From Agromyces sp. Soil535 (GTDB lineage: Bacteria; Actinomycetota; Actinomycetes; Actinomycetales; Microbacteriaceae): a DNA stretch of 64,000 bases. Below the pieces are notes generated by a model. It was not told the DNA's origin and did no database searches. It worked only from the letters and a program-made list of their open reading frames with translations. The stretch's first letter is position 1. Each line of letters starts with the position of its first letter. Made by a program: the position numbers and the translations under genes. Location: contig NZ_LMRW01000001.1 of NCBI RefSeq assembly GCF_001428255.1, forward strand, positions 250,504 through 314,503. The letters run 5' to 3'. Positions 60,860-64,000 of this stretch are shown here, one piece after another.

Positions 60860-62179
60860 TCAGCCGGCGGGCGTGATGTTGTGGTTCTGCCGGAACACGT
60901 TGCCCGGGTCGAGCTCCGCCTTGATGCGCCGCAGCCGTTCGAGCGTGGCCGGCGGGTACATCGCCGCGATGACCTCCTCGCCGTGCTCCACCGAGAAGTT
61001 GCCGTACGTGCCGGTCGTGAATGCGAGCGCCGCGTCGCTCCCTGCCTTCGCCGCCGCCACCTGCTCGGGAGGCGTGTCGAGCAGAAGCACGCCGTTCACG
61101 ATGAGCAGCGCCTCGGCGTCGCGGTGGGCGATCGCCGTGGCGTCGGGGGCGACGCGCGAGAACGCGCCGCCGAGGGCGCGGAGCAGGACCATCGTGGGCA
61201 CCTGGCGGTCGTACACCCGTGCGATCGCATCGAGCGCCTCGTCGGAGAGGTCGGGTACGAACCCGTTGCCCCCGATGAAGAGAAGCGGCGGGCGACCAGG
61301 CGGGGCGTCCTCGAGCAGGTCGCCATAGGCGACCGGGCCGAGGGTGGCCTCGGTCACCGAGGGCAGCGACAGCAGCGGCTCGAGCAGCTCGCGCAGGCGC
61401 TCCTCGCCGCCCTGCAGGGCGACGGCGAGCTGCGGGCCCACCGGCATCCCGGGCGCGAACGGCGGCATGACTATGAGCGTCGAGTTGAGCTCGTCGGGCC
61501 CGGCGCGCATCACGTCGCGCCAGGCGCGCAGCACGGCCGGCACGTCGGAGGTGTCGAACAGCAAGTGCCCGCCGACGACGCCGTCGCCCGGCACCGCCTG
61601 GAACACGAACCGGGTCACGACGCCGAAGTTGCCGCCGCCGCCGCGCAGCGCCCAGAACACGTCGGGGTGCTCGTCGGCGTTGACGGTGAGCACCTCGCCC
61701 GCCGCCGTGACGAGCTCCACCTCGCGGAGCGCGTCGACCGTGAGGCCCTGCTGGCGCACCAGCCAGCCGATGCCGCCGCCGAGGGCGAGGCCGCCCACGC
61801 CGACGTCGCGGGTGTCGCCCGAGCTGATGGCGAGCCCGTGCGGCGCCAGCGCCGCGGCGATGTCGCCCCAGTGGGCTGCGGCCCCCACAGACACGAGGCC
61901 GTCGGCGCCGACCTCGATCGACGTGAACTCGGCCAGGTCGACGACCAGGCCGTTTTCCACGGGCATGAGCCCGTGTCCGCCGCTGCGGACGGCGATGGGG
62001 AGGCCGGATGCCGCGGCGAGGCCGACGGCCGCCGCGACCTCTTGCACCGTGTGCGGTCGCACGACGACATCGGGTTCGCCGACGCCGGCGAAGACCGTGC
62101 GGCCGGCGTCGTATTCGTTGGCGCCGGGCCCGTGGGCCCGGCCGGGAACTCGTTCGCTCAGATCAGAGAGGATCGACAT
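60860..62179 (-). CDS. BBE-type FAD-binding oxidoreductase
   Basis: A 439-residue flavoprotein: PHTVQEVAAAVGLAAASGLP, AVRSGGHGLMPVENGLVVDL (His for covalent FAD), GGLALGGGIGWLVRQQGLTV, then ALRGGGGNFGVVTRF and the BBE tail LDPGNVFRQNHNI. The CxxGxxC motif for a second covalent link is replaced by DTRDVGVGGLALGGGIG, so attachment is probably only through His. It is clearly homologous to the FAD half of the fusion at 27863. AAGACT at -12 to -7 supports ATG 62179. Confidence 0.88.
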   Translation of the reverse strand: MSILSDLSERVPGRAHGPGANEYDAGRTVFAGVGEPDVVVRPHTVQEVAAAVGLAAASGLPIAVRSGGHGLMPVENGLVVDLAEFTSIEVGADGLVSVGAAAHWGDIAAALAPHGLAISSGDTRDVGVGGLALGGGIGWLVRQQGLTVDALREVELVTAAGEVLTVNADEHPDVFWALRGGGGNFGVVTRFVFQAVPGDGVVGGHLLFDTSDVPAVLRAWRDVMRAGPDELNSTLIVMPPFAPGMPVGPQLAVALQGGEERLRELLEPLLSLPSVTEATLGPVAYGDLLEDAPPGRPPLLFIGGNGFVPDLSDEALDAIARVYDRQVPTMVLLRALGGAFSRVAPDATAIAHRDAEALLIVNGVLLLDTPPEQVAAAKAGSDAALAFTTGTYGNFSVEHGEEVIAAMYPPATLERLRRIKAELDPGNVFRQNHNITPAG

Positions 62180-62292
62180 TGCGCCAGTCTTGCAGCGGCC
62201 TCCGACAAGGGGAACGGTGCTCGCTCAGCGCTGAATCGCTGCATTCGCATACGTCTCTCGAGACCGTCGAGCGGCTACCGGCCTCCGAGGCT

Positions 62293-63495
62293 TCACCACG
62301 AGTTCGTCCGGGCACTCCGCTCGGCGAACGCGTCGAGCGCCTGCAGCACCTCGGGTGTCAGCCAGAGGCGGTTGCGCCGCTTCGAGGTAGCCGCCCGCAG
62401 GACCCCACGCTCGACGAGCCGATCGATCCCGTTGTAGATGGCCTGAGACGAAGCACCGACCTGCTTGCGCAGCAGCTTCGAGTTGAGGACAGGATGTTGG
62501 AGCGCAACCCTCGCGATCGCATGGGCCGCCGAGTCGGCGCGGACCCCGTGCAGTCTTTCCGCCCATTCCTCTCGGATCGACTCGATGTCCCCGACCAGGC
62601 GGCGGCCGTTCTTGACGGCGAGGATGACGCCGTCGGCGAAGACCTCGATGATCGGAATGGCATTCCCGCGGCGGTATTCGCCGAGTGCGTCGAAGTACCG
62701 AGCACGCTGAGCGAGGATGCCTGCCGAGATGGGAACGGTCACGGCGCGAGTGAGGCCGCTTCGCCTCATCGCGGCTTGCACCAGAGCCCGGCCGGTGCGG
62801 CCGTTGCCGTCTGGGAATGGGTGGATCGTCTCGAACTGCGCGTGCGCGACGGCGATGCTTGCGAGCGCGGAACCCGACGGCTGCAGCGAGTACGCGATGA
62901 AATCGTCGATCGCTGCCGGCACGCGCTCGTGGTGGGGAGGCACGAACGCGGCGCCGTGCGGGCTGTAGTTCGATCCGCCGATCCACACCTGCTGTTCGCG
63001 GTATCGGCCTGTGATGGCGGGTTCGAATCGGTGCAGGAGCTCGCGGTGCATCGCGATGATCGTCGCGTGGTCGAGCGAGTCCGCGGCTGCGATGGCGGCC
63101 TCCATCGCTCGCGCGTTGCTGACGATCAGCGGTGCGTTCCCCTCCTCGCGTTCGCCGAGCTCGGCCTCGGCGATCGCCCGAGCGGAGCTGGTGAGGTTCT
63201 CGATCTGCGAGCTCAAGGCGGACTCGCTTCGCAGCAGAATGGCGGCGAACGGCGTCGTGATGTGTCCGACATCACTGTCGAAGCGGATGATCTGCCCCTC
63301 GGCGAATGCCAAGGCTTCCGAGAGATCTCCATCGAGGCGCAGGTCGAGGCCTGCGATCTCGGCCGGGATCGACGCCTCGTACGGCGCGTCGATGCGGGCC
63401 CACACGGTGGCACCGACCTGATCACGCGAGAACCTGGGCGTCCAGGGGAGCGTCTCGTACGCGACTGCGGTACTTCTCGGGTGCGACTCCAGCAA
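62293..63495 (-). CDS. Fic-family AMP-transferase with C-terminal winged helix
   Basis: A 400-residue Fic protein. An inhibitory-helix motif SSQIEN ([S/T]xxxE[N/G]) lies N-terminal to the domain (class II arrangement), with the active site HPFPDGNGRTGR and flap region EQQVWIGGSNYSPHGAAFVPP. The C-terminus has a winged-helix region (VLRKQ-like KLLRKQVGASSQAIYNGIDR). It transfers AMP to a protein target and is autoinhibited by the Glu. No ATG suits the N-terminus; TTG at 63495 behind GAGGGAAGG is preferred, with low certainty. The upstream 100 bp are AT-rich for this genome, a hint of transfer. Confidence 0.85.
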   Translation of the reverse strand: MLESHPRSTAVAYETLPWTPRFSRDQVGATVWARIDAPYEASIPAEIAGLDLRLDGDLSEALAFAEGQIIRFDSDVGHITTPFAAILLRSESALSSQIENLTSSARAIAEAELGEREEGNAPLIVSNARAMEAAIAAADSLDHATIIAMHRELLHRFEPAITGRYREQQVWIGGSNYSPHGAAFVPPHHERVPAAIDDFIAYSLQPSGSALASIAVAHAQFETIHPFPDGNGRTGRALVQAAMRRSGLTRAVTVPISAGILAQRARYFDALGEYRRGNAIPIIEVFADGVILAVKNGRRLVGDIESIREEWAERLHGVRADSAAHAIARVALQHPVLNSKLLRKQVGASSQAIYNGIDRLVERGVLRAATSKRRNRLWLTPEVLQALDAFAERSARTNSW

Positions 63496-63513
63496 CCTTG
63501 AACACCTTCCCTC

Positions 63514-63547
63514 GTTATTCAAGCTTAGCTGACCAAGTGAGAATAAC
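63514..63547. promoter_or_regulatory. AT-rich inverted repeat upstream of the Fic gene
   Basis: GTTATTC (63514-63520) and GAATAAC (63541-63547) form a perfect 7-bp inverted repeat with a 20-base spacer, immediately upstream of the proposed Fic start. It is a possible operator. Confidence 0.3.
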
Positions 63548-63611
63548 GGCGCCCGTATCCGAGGATGGAGAAGGGGTCCACGATCCGCCGAGTGGCGGCA
63601 TCCGCTCGCTG

Positions 63612-64000
63612 CTACTCGCCCGTGGGGTGCGCCTTCGCCCGGTCGATCACCCACGCGTACGCGAACGCGCGCTCCCGCCACGCCGAGTAGCGCCCCGACA
63701 CCCCGCCGTGCCCGGCGGCCATCTCGGTCTTCAGCAGCGGGTCGGCGCCCGCATCCCGCAGGCGGGCAACCCACTTCGCGGGCTCGACGTAGAGCACGCG
63801 GGTGTCGTTCAGCGAGGTCACGGCGAGGATCGGCGGGTAGTGGTTCTCGTGCACATTCTCGTAGGGCGAGTACGACTTCATGTAGGCGTACACCTCCGCG
63901 TCGTCGAGCGGGTTGCCCCACTCGTCCCACTCGATCACGGTGAGCGGCAGCGACGGGTCGAGGATCGAGGTCAGCGGGTCGACGAACGGCACCTCGGCGA
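63612..64000 (-). CDS. ptrB: Oligopeptidase B / S9A serine peptidase (3' part only)
   Basis: The frame is open to the right edge, so only the last ~129 codons are seen. They contain AEVPFVDPLTSILDPSLPLT, EWDEWGNPLDDAEVYAYMKS, the catalytic Asp in LAVTSLNDTRVLY and the catalytic His in MAAGHGGVSGRYSAWRERAF. This is the conserved end of protease II (PtrB), which cleaves after basic residues in peptides. The nucleophilic serine lies outside the window. Confidence 0.88.
   Translation of the reverse strand, partial: AEVPFVDPLTSILDPSLPLTVIEWDEWGNPLDDAEVYAYMKSYSPYENVHENHYPPILAVTSLNDTRVLYVEPAKWVARLRDAGADPLLKTEMAAGHGGVSGRYSAWRERAFAYAWVIDRAKAHPTGE

Overview
The window is about 71% GC, densely coded on both strands, and free of rRNA, tRNA, prophage or CRISPR signals. 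Gene content (F420-type PPOX and Ddn-like proteins, a mycobacterial-type DevR/DevS pair, a CtpE-like P-ATPase, DUF805, small cysteine-motif proteins) and very frequent use of the words GGATGCC/GGCATCC point to an actinobacterium, most likely Microbacteriaceae (Agromyces/Microbacterium relatives). The taxonomic call is inference.

Layout. 0-16.4 kb: accessory metabolism with local regulators: alditol oxidase, FetB-type permease, an alcohol dehydrogenase divergent from an MmyB-type regulator, cupin and aldo/keto reductase, an SOS-associated peptidase, a MarR/F420-type PPOX pair sharing an operator, a LacI/zinc-dehydrogenase pair, a KstD-like flavoprotein plus SDR operon facing its TetR regulator across a perfect palindrome, and LtrA. 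16.4-26.3 kb: a compact dormancy/hypoxia-type regulon. It holds four universal stress proteins, a beta-CASP metallo-hydrolase, Hsp20, a PPOX protein, flavodoxin, two small membrane proteins and a two-component pair whose regulator keeps the DosR phosphorylation residues and recognition helix. 26.4-42.3 kb: DNA glycosylase, HxlR regulator, an LLM-FAD flavoenzyme fusion, sugar kinase, CtpE-like ATPase, CE7 esterase plus kinase, ArsR/SRPBCC pair, a TetR/AKR/CDF operon, a DrrAB-like ABC exporter and a truncated TetR. 42.6-64 kb: secreted GH5-ricin glycanase, group II decarboxylase, alkylsulfatase-like enzyme, nuclease, transporters, a frameshifted DM13 gene, an OhrR-like regulator, an octamer minisatellite, an ArsR-ArsC fusion, a BBE-type oxidase, a Fic protein and the 3' end of an oligopeptidase B gene.

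The main finding is the promoter code of the 16.4-26.3 kb island. Six copies of a DosR-like box (consensus KGGACCTTSGRCCC) each have their 12-bp centre exactly 41.5 bp upstream of a predicted start site whose -10 element has the form NANNNT. At four of the boxes that start site is the first base of an annotated start codon on the primary side (leaderless mRNA). At a fifth it is the ATG of an 11-codon mini-ORF ahead of a stress-protein gene. At the sixth (hsp20) it gives a 36-nt leader with a ribosome binding site. One box is exactly equidistant from two divergent leaderless genes for unknown membrane proteins, which makes them candidate new regulon members. Leaderless starts (-10 element 6 or 7 nt before the start codon) recur in about 20 genes and helped choose start codons throughout.
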